Part shown: positions 19,763-28,516 of the stretch, one piece after another
Layout: the number at the start of each line of letters is the position of its first letter
Numbering within the stretch: position 1 is the stretch's first letter
Assembly (NCBI GenBank): GCA_963702685.1
Contig: CAVPDQ010000004.1
Coordinates: 62,001 to 126,000 of the forward strand
DNA from: AP-15 sp963702685
Lineage (GTDB): Bacteria > Pseudomonadota > Alphaproteobacteria > ATCC43930 > CGMCC-115725
DNA: 64,000 bases
Direction: 5' to 3'
The notes under the pieces: generated by a model
Databases searched by the model: none
What the model saw: only the letters and a program-made list of their open reading frames with translations
Told to the model about the DNA's origin: nothing
Program-made: the position numbers and the translations under genes

Positions 19763-20115
19763 CTTTCGCCTCGACGATTCCTGAAATGTGCCAATTCGCC
19801 GCCATAATCGGTGCACGAATTTCTTGTGTCAACCGAAACTTATGGGAGAACGGCGAAGTTTTCGCGCGAGCCTTTCGCCGGGGCGCCGGCGCCGCGGGCA
19901 GCTCGACGCATCGGCACAGCAACGATGCCATCGCCGGGCCGATCGCACGATTCATGGTAGGGAATTGGCACTGCCGGTCGAGATATGGTATCCTTCGGCA
20001 ATGACGGCAGCTGTCGCCCTGCGTCTTTGCGCGGCGACGACGGCGGCCCCCCTCAGCCAGCCTCGGCGCCGCATCCGAGCGACGGCCGCAAGGCCCCCGA
20101 ACGAGTGATTTCTCG
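19763..20115. other. Divergent mucR/glyA intergenic region
   Basis: 353 bp without a gene. The mucR-proximal 90 bp are relatively AT-rich (ACGAATTTCTTGTGTCAACC and surroundings), which fits the preference of MucR proteins for AT-rich targets and possible autoregulation. No glycine riboswitch or other structured leader was recognised before glyA. Confidence 0.5.
19965..19994 (+). promoter_or_regulatory. glyA: Candidate sigma-70-type promoter for glyA
   Basis: TTGGCA (19965-19970) and TATCCT (19989-19994) with an 18-bp spacer, 121 bp before the glyA start. This is judged by eye from consensus similarity only. Confidence 0.35.
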
Positions 20116-21495
20116 ATGGCCTCCGCCCTCTCTTCGATCGATCCCGCTGCGAGCGACGCCTTCTTTTTCGAGGGGTTGGCGGCGTCCGACCCGGAGCTGG
20201 CGGCTGCCGTCGCGGCCGAGCTCGGACGGCAGCAGTCGCAAATCGAGCTGATTGCCAGCGAGAACATCGTCTCGCGCGCGGTCTTGGAGGCGCAGGGCAC
20301 GGTCCTCACCAACAAATACGCCGAAGGCTATCCGGGGCGGCGTTATTACGGCGGCTGCGAATTTGTCGATGTGGCCGAACGGCTGGCGATCGACCGCGCC
20401 AAGCGCCTGTTCGGCTGCGCTTTCGCCAACGTCCAGCCGCATTCGGGCGCGCAGGCGAACCAGGCTGTCTTGCTCGCCCTGCTCCAGCCCGGCGACACGA
20501 TTCTCGGCATGTCGCTGGCCGCGGGCGGCCATTTGACCCATGGAGCGCGGCCCAACCTGTCCGGCAAATGGTTCGACGCGGTCGGCTATGGCGTGCGGCG
20601 CGAGGATGCGCGCATCGATTTCGACGAGGTCGAAAAGCTGGCGCTCGCCCATCGGCCGAAATTGATCATCGCCGGCGGCAGCGCCTATCCACGGGTTATC
20701 GATTTTGGCCGGTTTCGCGCGATCGCCGATGCGGTCGGCGCTTATCTGATGGTGGATATGGCGCATTTCGCGGGCCTTGTCGCCGGCGGCGTCCATCCGA
20801 GCCCGCTGCCGCACGCGCATGTCGTGACCACGACCACGCACAAGACGCTGCGCGGCCCGCGCGGCGGCATGATCCTGGCGCAGGACGAGGAGATCGGCCG
20901 GCGGATCAACAGCGCCGTCTTTCCCGGATTGCAGGGCGGGCCGCTGATGCATGTGATCGCGGCGAAGGCGGTGGCGCTCGGCGAGGCATTGCGGCCGGAG
21001 TTCGGCGCCTACGCCGCGGCGGTCGTCGAGAATGCCCGAATCCTCGCCGCCACGCTCGCCGAGGCCGGCCTCGCCATCGTCTCGGGCGGCACCGATACGC
21101 ATCTTTTGCTGGTCGATCTGCGGCCCTTGGGCCTGACCGGGCGCGACGCCGAGCAGAGCCTCGAACGCGCCGGCATCACCTGCAACAAGAATGGCATCCC
21201 GTTCGACCCGGAAAAGCCGACCGTCACCTCGGGCATTCGCCTCGGCTCGCCGGCGGCGACGACCCGCGGGTTCGGGCCCGCCGAGTTTCGCACCGTCGGC
21301 CGGCTGATCGTCGAGGTGCTGCGCGGGCTGGCCCAAGGCGCGCCAGAGAAGGATGCCGCCGAGAACGGCGCGCCCGGGAACGACGCGGTCGAAGCGCGGG
21401 TGCGTGACAAGGTCCGCGAGCTGTGCGCCCGCTTCCCGATCTACCCGAAAAGCCGGGGATCGAGCGCCGACGACGCACAAAAGCGAGCGGGATAG
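20116..21495 (+). CDS. glyA: Serine hydroxymethyltransferase
   Basis: A PLP enzyme that interconverts serine and glycine, loading tetrahydrofolate with a one-carbon unit; it is the main source of methylene-THF used by MetF. Family signatures are ELIASENIVS, TNKYAEGYPGRRYYGG, FANVQPHSGAQAN, VDMAHFAGLVAGG and the PLP lysine in TTTTHKTLRGPRGG (Lys243). 459 residues, slightly longer than usual because of an alanine-rich insert near 400 (EKDAAENGAPGNDA). The first gene of a glyA-nrdR-ribD run whose order is common in alphaproteobacteria. The start was chosen as the ATG at 20116; it lacks a strong Shine-Dalgarno sequence. Confidence 0.96.
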   Translation: MASALSSIDPAASDAFFFEGLAASDPELAAAVAAELGRQQSQIELIASENIVSRAVLEAQGTVLTNKYAEGYPGRRYYGGCEFVDVAERLAIDRAKRLFGCAFANVQPHSGAQANQAVLLALLQPGDTILGMSLAAGGHLTHGARPNLSGKWFDAVGYGVRREDARIDFDEVEKLALAHRPKLIIAGGSAYPRVIDFGRFRAIADAVGAYLMVDMAHFAGLVAGGVHPSPLPHAHVVTTTTHKTLRGPRGGMILAQDEEIGRRINSAVFPGLQGGPLMHVIAAKAVALGEALRPEFGAYAAAVVENARILAATLAEAGLAIVSGGTDTHLLLVDLRPLGLTGRDAEQSLERAGITCNKNGIPFDPEKPTVTSGIRLGSPAATTRGFGPAEFRTVGRLIVEVLRGLAQGAPEKDAAENGAPGNDAVEARVRDKVRELCARFPIYPKSRGSSADDAQKRAG

Positions 21496-21503
21496 GGGGA
21501 GAA

Positions 21504-21962
21504 ATGCGCTGTCCGTTTTGCGGGACCGACGACACCCAGGTCAAGGATTCGCGACCGACCGACGATCGCGGCGCCATTCGCCGGCGCCGCTTTTGCCCGA
21601 ATTGCACCGCTCGGTTCACCACCTTCGAACGGGTGCAGCTGCGCGACCTGACCGTCGTCAAGAAGAACGGCCAGCGCGAGCCCTTCGAGCGCGACAAGCT
21701 CGCGCGCTCGATCTATGTGGCGCTGCGCAAACGCCCGGTCGAGGCCGAGCGGGTCGAGCGCATCATCAACTCGTTGGTGCGCCAGCTCGAAAGCTCGGGA
21801 GAAACCGACATCCCGAGCGACATGGTCGGTGGGCTCGTCATGGAGGCGCTGGCGAGCCTCGACCAGGTCGCCTATATCCGCTTTGCCTCGGTCTACCGCA
21901 ATTTCCGCGAGGCCAAGGATTTCGGCGAGTTTGTCGGGCGGATCGCCGCGGATGGCGAGTGA
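21504..21962 (+). CDS. nrdR: Ribonucleotide reductase regulator NrdR
   Basis: A nucleotide-sensing repressor of ribonucleotide reductase genes. It has the N-terminal zinc ribbon MRCPFCGTDDTQVKDSR...RRRFCPNC (Cys3, Cys6, Cys31, Cys34) followed by the ATP-cone domain (VVKKNGQREPFERDKL, SVYRNFREAKDF). 152 residues, the normal size. The ATG at 21504 is preceded by a good purine-rich site (GGGGGAG) and lies 8 bp after glyA. It overlaps the start of ribD by 11 bp, suggesting coupled translation. Confidence 0.95.
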   Translation: MRCPFCGTDDTQVKDSRPTDDRGAIRRRRFCPNCTARFTTFERVQLRDLTVVKKNGQREPFERDKLARSIYVALRKRPVEAERVERIINSLVRQLESSGETDIPSDMVGGLVMEALASLDQVAYIRFASVYRNFREAKDFGEFVGRIAADGE

Positions 21963-23076
21963 GGCGGCCGATCCACATCCGGATTTCGTGCACATGCGGG
22001 CGGCGCTGGCGCTGGCCCGGCGCGGCCTCGGCAATGTCTGGCCCAACCCGGCGGTCGGCTGCATCCTCGTCAAGGACGGCCGGGCCATGGGCCGCGGCTG
22101 GACCCAGCCCGGCGGGCGCCCGCATGCCGAGACCGAGGCGTTGCGGCGGGCGGGCGTCACCGCACGCGGCGCCACCGCCTATGTGACGCTCGAGCCGTGC
22201 TGCCATCGGGGCCAGACGCCGCCCTGCACGCAAGCGCTGATCGAAGCCGGGGTCGGCCGGGTCGTCGCTGCCCTTGAAGACCCCGATCCGCGCGTCGCCG
22301 GCGGCGGCATCGCCCGGCTGCGACAAGCGGGGGTCGCGGTCGAGACCGGACTGTGCGGCAAGGAAGCGGCCGAGATCAATGCCGGCTTTCTGCTGCGCCA
22401 GCGGCAGGGCCGCCCGCTCGTCACCTTGAAGCTCGCCACCTCGCTCGACGGCCGCATCGCCACCCGCACCGGCGACAGCCGCTGGATCACCGGCGCGGCG
22501 GCGCGCGCCCGCGCCCATCTGCTGCGCGCCGAGCACGACGCGATCATGGTCGGCACCGGCACGGTATTGGCCGACGACCCGGCGCTGACCTGCCGTCTCC
22601 CCGGCCTCGGCCGGCGCTCGCCGGTGCGCATCGTGCTCGACCGCAGCTTGCGCATTCCGGCTGCCGCCGCGGTGATCGCCGACGCCCACCGCGTCCCGAC
22701 CTGGGTGCTGACCCTGTCCTCCGCCGATCCGGGCCAGCGCGCGATTTTTGCCGGCGCCGGCGCAAGGTTGATCGACATCGCGCCCGACCCGGCCGGCCAG
22801 ATCGACCTCGCCGCAGCACTTGCCGAGCTCGGCGCGCGCGGCTTGACCCGTCTCCTCGTCGAAGGTGGCGCCCGCCTCGCCGCGGCATTGCTGCAAGCCC
22901 GGTTGGTCGACCGCCTCGTGTGGATGCACGCACCGCTGCTGATCGGCGGTGACGGCACCCCGGCGATCGCCGCCCTTGGCCTCGACGCCCTCGCCGCCGC
23001 CCCCGGCTTTCTTCGCGTCTCGACCGAAGCGGTCGGCGCCGACATGTTGACCGCTTATCGAGCCCCCGAGGCGTAG
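21952..23076 (+). CDS. ribD: Bifunctional riboflavin biosynthesis deaminase/reductase
   Basis: RibD deaminates and then reduces the pyrimidine intermediate made from GTP in riboflavin synthesis. The N-terminal cytidine-deaminase-like domain has the zinc site HAE (58-60) with Cys83 and Cys92 in LEPCCHRGQTPPC. The C-terminal reductase domain begins near residue 145 (RPLVTLKLATSLDGRIA) and shows DRSLRIP and LVEGGARLAAALL. 374 residues, normal. The start at 21952 (MASEAADPH) lies within the end of nrdR. No ribE, ribBA or ribH follows, unlike in many relatives: the next gene is on the other strand. Confidence 0.95.
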   Translation: MASEAADPHPDFVHMRAALALARRGLGNVWPNPAVGCILVKDGRAMGRGWTQPGGRPHAETEALRRAGVTARGATAYVTLEPCCHRGQTPPCTQALIEAGVGRVVAALEDPDPRVAGGGIARLRQAGVAVETGLCGKEAAEINAGFLLRQRQGRPLVTLKLATSLDGRIATRTGDSRWITGAAARARAHLLRAEHDAIMVGTGTVLADDPALTCRLPGLGRRSPVRIVLDRSLRIPAAAAVIADAHRVPTWVLTLSSADPGQRAIFAGAGARLIDIAPDPAGQIDLAAALAELGARGLTRLLVEGGARLAAALLQARLVDRLVWMHAPLLIGGDGTPAIAALGLDALAAAPGFLRVSTEAVGADMLTAYRAPEA

Positions 23077-23103
23077 CCGCCGCGCCGGCAAGCCGGCCCG
23101 GCG

Positions 23104-24252
23104 TCATTCGTTCGACGGGGCGAGGAGGTGGCGGGCGATGATGACGCGCATGATCTCGTTGGTGCCTTCGAGGATCTGGTGCACGCGCAGGTCGCGCAGA
23201 TAGCGCTCGACCGGAAAATCCTGGAGATAGCCGTAGCCGCCGAACAATTGCAGCGCCTCGTTGCAGATGTGAAACCCGGCATCGGTGGCGAGGCGCTTGG
23301 CCATCGCGCAATGGCTGACCGCCTGCGGGTGGGCGCCGTCGAGGCTCGCGGCACCCCGCCACACCATCAGCCGCGCCGCGTCGAGCTCGGTCGCCATGTC
23401 GGCGAGCTTGAACTGCAGCGCCTGAAACTCGGCGAGCGGCCGGCCGAACTGGCGGCGCTCCAAGACATGGGCGCGCGCCGCTTCGAGACAGGCCCTGGCA
23501 CCTCCCAATGAGCAGGCGGCGATGTTGAGCCGGCCGCCGTCGAGCCCCATCATCGCGATCTTGAACCCGTCGCCCTCGGCGCCGAGCCGGTTCGCCACCG
23601 GCACCCGGCAATCCTCGAAGATCACCATCGCGGTCGGCTGCGAATTCCAGCCGAGCTTCCTTTCTTTTTTGCCAAAGGAGAGGCCGGGCGTGCCGTTCTC
23701 GACGACGAGACAGGAGATGCCGTGCGGCCCGGCGTCGCCGGTGCGCACCATCGCGACATAGACGTCGCTGGCGCCCGCACCCGAGATGAACGCCTTGGTC
23801 CCGTTCAGCACATAGTCGTCGCCGTCGCGCCGGGCGCGGGTGGCGAGCGCGGCCGCGTCCGAGCCGCTCCCCGGCTCGGTCAGGCAATAGCTGGCCAGAT
23901 GGTCCATGCGCATCAGCGCCGGCAGAAAGCGGGCACGCTGCCCGGCCGCGCCGAAACGGTCGATCATCCACGACGCCATATTGTGGATCGACAAAAAGGC
24001 GGCGGTCGAGGGGCAGGCGGCGGCCAATTCCTCAAACACGATCGCGGCATCGACGCGCCCCAGCCCGCTGCCGCCAAACTCCTCGCTGACATAGATCCCG
24101 GCAAAGCCGAGCGAGGCGGCGCGCCGCAACGCGGCGACCGGAAACTCGCGGCGCTCGTCCCAGCCGGGCGCCTGCGGCAGCCATTCCTCGCGGGCGAAGT
24201 CGCGCGCCGTGTCGCGAAACGCCTTCTGCTCGTCGCTGAGCTCGAAATCCAT
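23104..24252 (-). CDS. Acyl-CoA dehydrogenase, isobutyryl-CoA dehydrogenase-like
   Basis: A 382-residue flavoprotein with the full acyl-CoA dehydrogenase layout: an N-terminal helical domain (MDFELSDEQKAFRDTARDFA), the FAD/substrate sheet domain (SYCLTEPGSGSDAAAL, FISGAG), and the C-terminal helices with catalytic Glu in QILEGTNEIMRVIIARH. The motifs IHNMASWMIDRFG and CLVVEN are like those of ACAD8-type isobutyryl-CoA dehydrogenases of valine breakdown, but short-branched or medium-chain specificity cannot be excluded. It ends 28 bp from the end of ribD (convergent) and lies 29 bp downstream of pip on the same strand. No neighbouring valine-pathway genes are visible. Confidence 0.85.
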   Translation of the reverse strand: MDFELSDEQKAFRDTARDFAREEWLPQAPGWDERREFPVAALRRAASLGFAGIYVSEEFGGSGLGRVDAAIVFEELAAACPSTAAFLSIHNMASWMIDRFGAAGQRARFLPALMRMDHLASYCLTEPGSGSDAAALATRARRDGDDYVLNGTKAFISGAGASDVYVAMVRTGDAGPHGISCLVVENGTPGLSFGKKERKLGWNSQPTAMVIFEDCRVPVANRLGAEGDGFKIAMMGLDGGRLNIAACSLGGARACLEAARAHVLERRQFGRPLAEFQALQFKLADMATELDAARLMVWRGAASLDGAHPQAVSHCAMAKRLATDAGFHICNEALQLFGGYGYLQDFPVERYLRDLRVHQILEGTNEIMRVIIARHLLAPSNE

Positions 24253-24281
24253 GGGAGATATATTGCGCGCGGATCGCCCTG

Positions 24282-25232
24282 TTACAGCCGCTTCATGCGC
24301 TCGGTCGCCAAGACCAGCTGCTCGCGGATGCCGGGCTCCATCGCCGAATGCCCGGCGTCGGGCACGATCACATACTCGGCCTCGGGCCACGCGCGGGCGA
24401 GCGTGTCGGCGCTGCCGATCGGGCAGACCATATCGTAGCGCCCTTGGACGATGACCCCCGGCAGATGCCGGATCGCGCCGATGCGGGCGATCAAATCGGC
24501 CTCGCGCTCGAACAAATGATGGCTGAAGAAATGCGCCTCGATGCGCGCCAGCCCGAGGGCGAGCCGGTCGTCGCCAAAAGCGGCCGCGGTCTCCGGGCTG
24601 GGCAACAAGGTCGAGCAGGCACCCTCGTAGGTCCCCCAGGCGCGCGCCGCCGGCAGGTGGATGCGCGGGTCGGGGTCGAGCAGGCGCCGGTGATAGGCGG
24701 CCAGAATGTCGCCGCGCTCGGCCTCGGGCAGAAAGCCGGCGAAATTCCGCCACGTCTCGGGGAAGATGCGGCGCACGCCATAAAGGAACCAGTCGATCTC
24801 GGCTTGCCGGCACAGAAAAATGCCGCGCAAAACGAGCCCGGCGCAGCGGTCGGGATATGCCTCGGCATAGGCGAGCGCCAGGGTCGAGCCCCACGAGCCG
24901 CCAAAGACGAGCCATTTTTCGATGCGCAATTCGAGCCGCAGCCGCTCGATATCGGCGACGAGGTGCGCGGGCGAATTGTCGCGGGTTTCGCCGAGCGGGC
25001 TGGAGCGGCCGGCGCCGCGCTGGTCGAAGACCACGATGCGCCAATGGTCGGGATCGAAAAACCGGCGATGCACCGCGGTGGCGCCGGCCCCCGGGCCGCC
25101 ATGCAGAAACAGCACCGGCGAGCCGCGCGGGTTGCCCGACTGCTCCCAATACATCGTATGGCGCGCGTCGAGCCGCAGGTTTCCGGTGCGATAGGGCTCG
25201 AGCGGCGGAAAGAGGTCGCGGCGGCTGTTCAT
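24282..25232 (-). CDS. pip: Proline iminopeptidase
   Basis: An alpha/beta hydrolase (peptidase family S33) that removes N-terminal proline from peptides. Signatures: oxyanion segment FLHGGPGAG (43-51), FDQRGAGRSSPLG, nucleophile elbow GGSWGSTLAL with Ser113, and the C-terminal acid and histidine in IVQGRYDMVCP and PDAGHSAMEP. 316 residues, the family's usual length, with the helical cap containing LYGVRRIFPETW. Cytoplasmic, as no signal peptide is seen. It has the same orientation as the downstream acyl-CoA dehydrogenase. Confidence 0.93.
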   Translation of the reverse strand: MNSRRDLFPPLEPYRTGNLRLDARHTMYWEQSGNPRGSPVLFLHGGPGAGATAVHRRFFDPDHWRIVVFDQRGAGRSSPLGETRDNSPAHLVADIERLRLELRIEKWLVFGGSWGSTLALAYAEAYPDRCAGLVLRGIFLCRQAEIDWFLYGVRRIFPETWRNFAGFLPEAERGDILAAYHRRLLDPDPRIHLPAARAWGTYEGACSTLLPSPETAAAFGDDRLALGLARIEAHFFSHHLFEREADLIARIGAIRHLPGVIVQGRYDMVCPIGSADTLARAWPEAEYVIVPDAGHSAMEPGIREQLVLATERMKRL

Positions 25233-25440
25233 CGCCGCGGAGTGTAAAAGGCCGAGCGCCGATCACATAGAGATACGACGACACCCGGCCGGGCCAATGG
25301 CGGAGCGCGACCATCGACCGCGCGGCGCTGCCGTTGCGGCCGGCGTCCTGCGGCACCCTCGGCACCGGCGCGGCGGGGGTCGCGGCGGGTATTGGGTTTT
25401 TTTGCCCTCTCCGCCCTCCGGCCCCGGCGTATTGGCACCC

Positions 25441-25482
25441 CCACCTCACCCCGACCCTCTCCGCCCCGAGGCGGAGAGAGAG
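25441..25482. repeat. Pyrimidine-rich dispersed repeat arm with hairpin
   Basis: CCACCTCACCCCGACCCTCT followed by the hairpin CTCCGCCCCGAGGCGGAG. It closely matches the C-rich arm of the double palindrome at 11463-11563 and is one member of a dispersed intergenic family. Confidence 0.65.
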
Positions 25483-25567
25483 AAATCAGGCGGATTTCCT
25501 CTGTTGGAGAGCTGTGCGTGCCCGAGCGCGAAAGCGGGGGTCCAAAGCCCGCCGAAGCATTGGACCC

Positions 25568-25737
25568 TGGGTTCCCGCGTTCGAACGTGTGAAAAAATGC
25601 CAAACGTCGTCTTTCCGGGGCGCGGGCACTGCCCGCGAGCCCGGAACCTATGAACACCGGACGTCTAACATATTGGAAATTCAGGTGTTCTTGGGTTCCG
25701 GGCTCGTCCCTTCGGGCCGCCCCGGAATGACGTTTCT
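25568..25737 (+). repeat. 170-bp dispersed repeat, copy A
   Basis: This segment recurs in inverted orientation at 47783-47952 with the same length and only scattered differences by eye (roughly 90% or more identical). It contains two nested palindromic parts: GGCGCGGGCACTGCCCGCG and TCGTCCCTTCGGGCCGC, flanked by CCGGGCTC/GAGCCCGG-type arms, and ends in CCCCGGAATGACG, the tail shared with other intergenic repeats of the window. The whole gap 25233-25809 between pip and the HAD gene holds this element and the repeat at 25441, and no gene. Confidence 0.85.
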
Positions 25738-25809
25738 ATATTACGGGGTCGTGCCTGGGCAGCCGGGGCCGCGGATTTCAGCCGGTGGGACGAGGGCGGC
25801 GGCGCCGGA

Positions 25810-26439
25810 TCAGCCCAGCACCAGCTCGGTCAATGGCCGCAGGTTGTCGTGGTGCGCAAGCGGAGAAGGGGCCGCGGCGGGGGCTGTCATGCCGATCCGA
25901 TCATGCCAGAAAACCGGCATGCCGATCCCATTCGCGCCGACCAAATCATAGGCCGAGCCGGCAACGAACAGGGCATTCCCGGCAGCGACATCGAGCTCGT
26001 CGAGGGCAAGGCGATAGGGGCGGGGATGCGGCTTATAAAACCCGGCGCGATCGGCGGTGACGACGGCGTCGAACGCGATCCCGGTGCGTTCGGCCGCGAT
26101 ATGCCCGAGCGCTTCCGAGCAGTTGGTGACGACAGCGAGCCGGCAGTGCCGGCGCAGCACGCCCAGCACCTCGCCAACCTCGGGCCACGGCTCGATCTCG
26201 CCATAGCGAGCGGCGAGCCGATCGGCGCATGCCGCCGGCAACCCCGTTTCGAGCGCGGCCTCGCGCACCAGCGCCTCATAGGGCCGGTAGGCGTTCTCGG
26301 CGTAGGTTTTGGCAAGATAGGCGAGGCGCCAGCGCCGGCCTTGCTCGGTATCGCCGGCGACCCGCTCCCACAGGCTCCACGAATCGAGGAGCCCGGTCAG
26401 GAGGTCGAACAGGATCGCGCGGTACCGCGGGGCGGTCAC
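25810..26439 (-). CDS. HAD-superfamily hydrolase, L-2-haloacid dehalogenase type
   Basis: A 209-residue haloacid-dehalogenase-fold protein. Motif I is ILFDLLTGLLD (nucleophile Asp with the type II pattern), motif II VVTNCS, motif III lysine in FYKPHPRPY, and motif IV FVAGSAYDLVGA, the arrangement of type II 2-haloacid dehalogenases, where S..D replaces the DD of phosphatases. A helical cap follows motif I. It overlaps sufT by 4 bp (ATGA), making it the last gene of the SUF operon, although no SUF function is known for this family. Substrate unknown; hydrolysis of a small halogenated or phosphorylated acid is the family expectation. Confidence 0.75.
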   Translation of the reverse strand: MTAPRYRAILFDLLTGLLDSWSLWERVAGDTEQGRRWRLAYLAKTYAENAYRPYEALVREAALETGLPAACADRLAARYGEIEPWPEVGEVLGVLRRHCRLAVVTNCSEALGHIAAERTGIAFDAVVTADRAGFYKPHPRPYRLALDELDVAAGNALFVAGSAYDLVGANGIGMPVFWHDRIGMTAPAAAPSPLAHHDNLRPLTELVLG

Positions 26440-26822
26440 AGCATGCCGAGCTCGAGGCGCGCCTCTTCGGTCATCTTCTCCGGCCCCCAGGGCGGGGTCC
26501 AGACCAGCTTGACCCGCACGTCGTCGACGCCGGGGACGCCGCGGATCGCGGTTTCGACCTCGCCCGGCATGCTGGCGGCGACCGGGCAGGCGGGTGTGGT
26601 CAGGGTCATCTCGACATAGACGACGCCGCCCTTTTTGACGATCAGCTCGTAGATCAGGCCGAGCTCGACCAGGTCCATCGGGATTTCCGGGTCGCGCACG
26701 GTCTTCAAGGCTTCGAGCACCGGGCCCATCAGCGCCGGATCGTCCTCGCCGCCCTCGGGGCGCTCGACCGCGCTGTCTTCGGCCGGGGCGTGCTGCTCGA
26801 AATCGAACGGGTCGCGGTCCAT
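26436..26822 (-). CDS. sufT: SUF-associated DUF59/MIP18 protein SufT
   Basis: A 128-residue protein with the DUF59 (MIP18) domain: TVRDPEIPMDLVELGLIY, VEMTLTTPACPVAASMPGEV with the conserved Cys, and the C-terminal VKLVWTPPWGPEKMTEEAR. SufT proteins help mature Fe-S proteins downstream of the SufBCD scaffold. About 35 acidic N-terminal residues precede the domain. It sits 4 bp after sufU and overlaps the HAD gene, in one long SUF transcription unit. Confidence 0.9.
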   Translation of the reverse strand: MDRDPFDFEQHAPAEDSAVERPEGGEDDPALMGPVLEALKTVRDPEIPMDLVELGLIYELIVKKGGVVYVEMTLTTPACPVAASMPGEVETAIRGVPGVDDVRVKLVWTPPWGPEKMTEEARLELGML

Positions 26823-26826
26823 GCTC

Positions 26827-27288
26827 CTACTCCGTTTTCACCGGCGCGCCGTCGCCGTCCTTCAGCGCCGCTTCCAAGGCGTGCCAGGAGAGGGTCGCGC
26901 ATTTGACCCGCGCCGGATATGCCTTGACCCCGGTCAGGGGCTCGAGCCGCTCCATGTCCTCGGCCAAGGGCTCGGGCAGCGGATGCTCGGCGGCGCCGGT
27001 CACCCGCGCGTGGAATTGGCCGAACAGCGTGCGCGCATCGTCGATGGTCTTGCCTTTGAGCACTTCGGTCATCAGCGAGGCGGCGGCGGTCGAGATCGCA
27101 CAGCCGCGGCCCTGAAACGCGACATCGGCGATCCGGTCGCCGTCGAGGCTGAGGTAGACCGTGACCCGGTCGCCGCAGAGCGGGTTGTAGCCTTGCGCGG
27201 TGTGGGTCGGGTGCTCGATCGCGCGAAAATTGCGCGGGTGGCGGCCGTGGTCGAGGATGATGTCCTGATAAAGCTCGCGCAGATCCAT
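26827..27288 (-). CDS. sufU: SufU/IscU-like Fe-S scaffold or sulfur-transfer protein
   Basis: About 153 residues of the SufU branch of the IscU fold. The three cysteines and the aspartate are in YNPLCGD (Cys38, Asp40), GRGCAIS (Cys63) and RVKCATLSWH (Cys130); the SufU-type insert lies between the second and third. In SUF systems lacking SufE this protein accepts sulfur from SufS through a zinc-bound site, and no sufE is present here. The ATG at 27288 is taken as start; a GTG one codon upstream is possible. It lies 16 bp after the sufS stop, across a 17-bp tandem duplication that appears to have broken an original TGATG overlap. Confidence 0.9.
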   Translation of the reverse strand: MDLRELYQDIILDHGRHPRNFRAIEHPTHTAQGYNPLCGDRVTVYLSLDGDRIADVAFQGRGCAISTAAASLMTEVLKGKTIDDARTLFGQFHARVTGAAEHPLPEPLAEDMERLEPLTGVKAYPARVKCATLSWHALEAALKDGDGAPVKTE

Positions 27289-27320
27289 CACCGGAACATC
27301 TCCATCACCGGAACATCTCC
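27287..27320. repeat. 17-bp tandem duplication at the sufS/sufU junction
   Basis: ATCACCGGAACATCTCC is repeated exactly at 27287-27303 and 27304-27320. Read on the coding strand it duplicates the last sufS codons, its stop and the first bases of sufU. Removing one copy would leave the sufS TGA overlapping the sufU ATG. Confidence 0.9.
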
Positions 27321-28514
27321 CGCACCGCCTCGATCGCCGACGCCAGCCGGTCGATGTCGCGCTCGTCGTTGTAGACGCCGAGCGACGCGCGCACCGTCCC
27401 GGCGAGGCCCAGCTTGTCCATCAGCGGCTGCGCGCAATGGTGCCCGACCCGCACCGCGACCCCGTGCTGGTCGAGCACGGTGCCGACATCGTGCGGGTGG
27501 ACGTTGTCGATATTGAACGAGATCACCGCGAGCTGCTGCTGGCCGCCGCCCAAGAGTCGCACACCCGCGATGCGCGCCAGACGGTCGACGGCATAGCCGG
27601 TCAGCGCCGCCTCGTGCGCCTGGATGCCCTCACGGCCCAGCGCCTCGATAAAATCGAGCGCATGGCCGAGCCCGATCGCGCCGGAGATGTCGGGGGTGCC
27701 GGCCTCGAAGCGGTGCGGCGGGGGCTGGAAGGTGGTGCCCGAATATTCGACCTGCTCGATCATGCCGCCGCCGGTCTGCCAAGGCGGCATCGCTTCGAGC
27801 AATTCGAGGCGCCCGTACAAGACGCCGATCCCGGTCGGGCCATAAGTCTTGTGGCCGGTGAAGGCATAGAAATCGCAGCCCAGCGCCTGCACATCGACCG
27901 GCAGCCGGGGGGCGGCCTGGCTGCCGTCGATCAGCGCCAAGGCGCCGCGCGCATGCGCCAATTCGACGATCCGGCCGACCGGCAGCAAGGTGCCGGTGAC
28001 GTTCGAGAGGTGGGTCACGGCGACGAGCCGGGTGCGCGGCGACAACAGCGCTTCGAAGGCAGCCAAGATCGAGCGCGCCGGTCGCGTCGCTCGGCGCCAC
28101 GACGAGCCGCGCGCCGGTCCGCTCGCACACCATCTGCCACGGCACCAAATTCGAATGATGCTCGAGGTCGGTGACCAGCACCTCGTCGCCTTGGTGCAAA
28201 AAGGCGCCGCCCCAGCTGTAGGCGACGAGGTTGATCGCCTCGGTGGTGTTGCGGACATAGACGATCTCGCGCTCGTCGGCGGCGTTCAGGAAAGCGCGCG
28301 TCTTTTCCCGCGCCTCCTCGAACAAATCGGTCGAGCGCTCGCTCAGCTGGTAGACGCCGCGATGCACATTGGCGTAGCCGGTGCGGTAATAGTCGGCGAT
28401 GCCGTCGATGACCGCGCGCGGCTTTTGCGCGCTCGCCGCCGAATCCAAAAAGACCAGGTCGGGATTGTTGGCAAAGATCGGGAATTCGCGCCTGAGCTCG
28501 CGCGGGTCGAGCAT
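27305..28514 (-). CDS. sufS: Cysteine desulfurase SufS (one frameshift)
   Basis: A PLP-dependent class V aminotransferase-fold enzyme that takes sulfur from cysteine for Fe-S cluster assembly. It starts MLDPRELRREFPIF (ATG 28514) and shows VFLDSAASAQKP, NVHRGVYQLSERST, VLVTDLEHHSNLVPW, the PLP lysine in AFTGHKTYGPTGIG, and the active-site cysteine in RVGHHCAQPLM. The N-terminal part (to about 28063) and the C-terminal part are in different frames; removing one C from the CC at 28063-28064 joins ATGALDL to AAFEALLSPRTRLV exactly as the family requires. Because SufS is essential in SUF-only bacteria, a sequencing or consensus error is the likely cause. About 403 residues when restored. Confidence 0.88.
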
Positions 28515-28516
28515 GT

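Noticed and set aside
19763..20115. Glycine riboswitch before glyA
   Set aside because: No tandem aptamer-like conserved blocks could be recognised in the leader.
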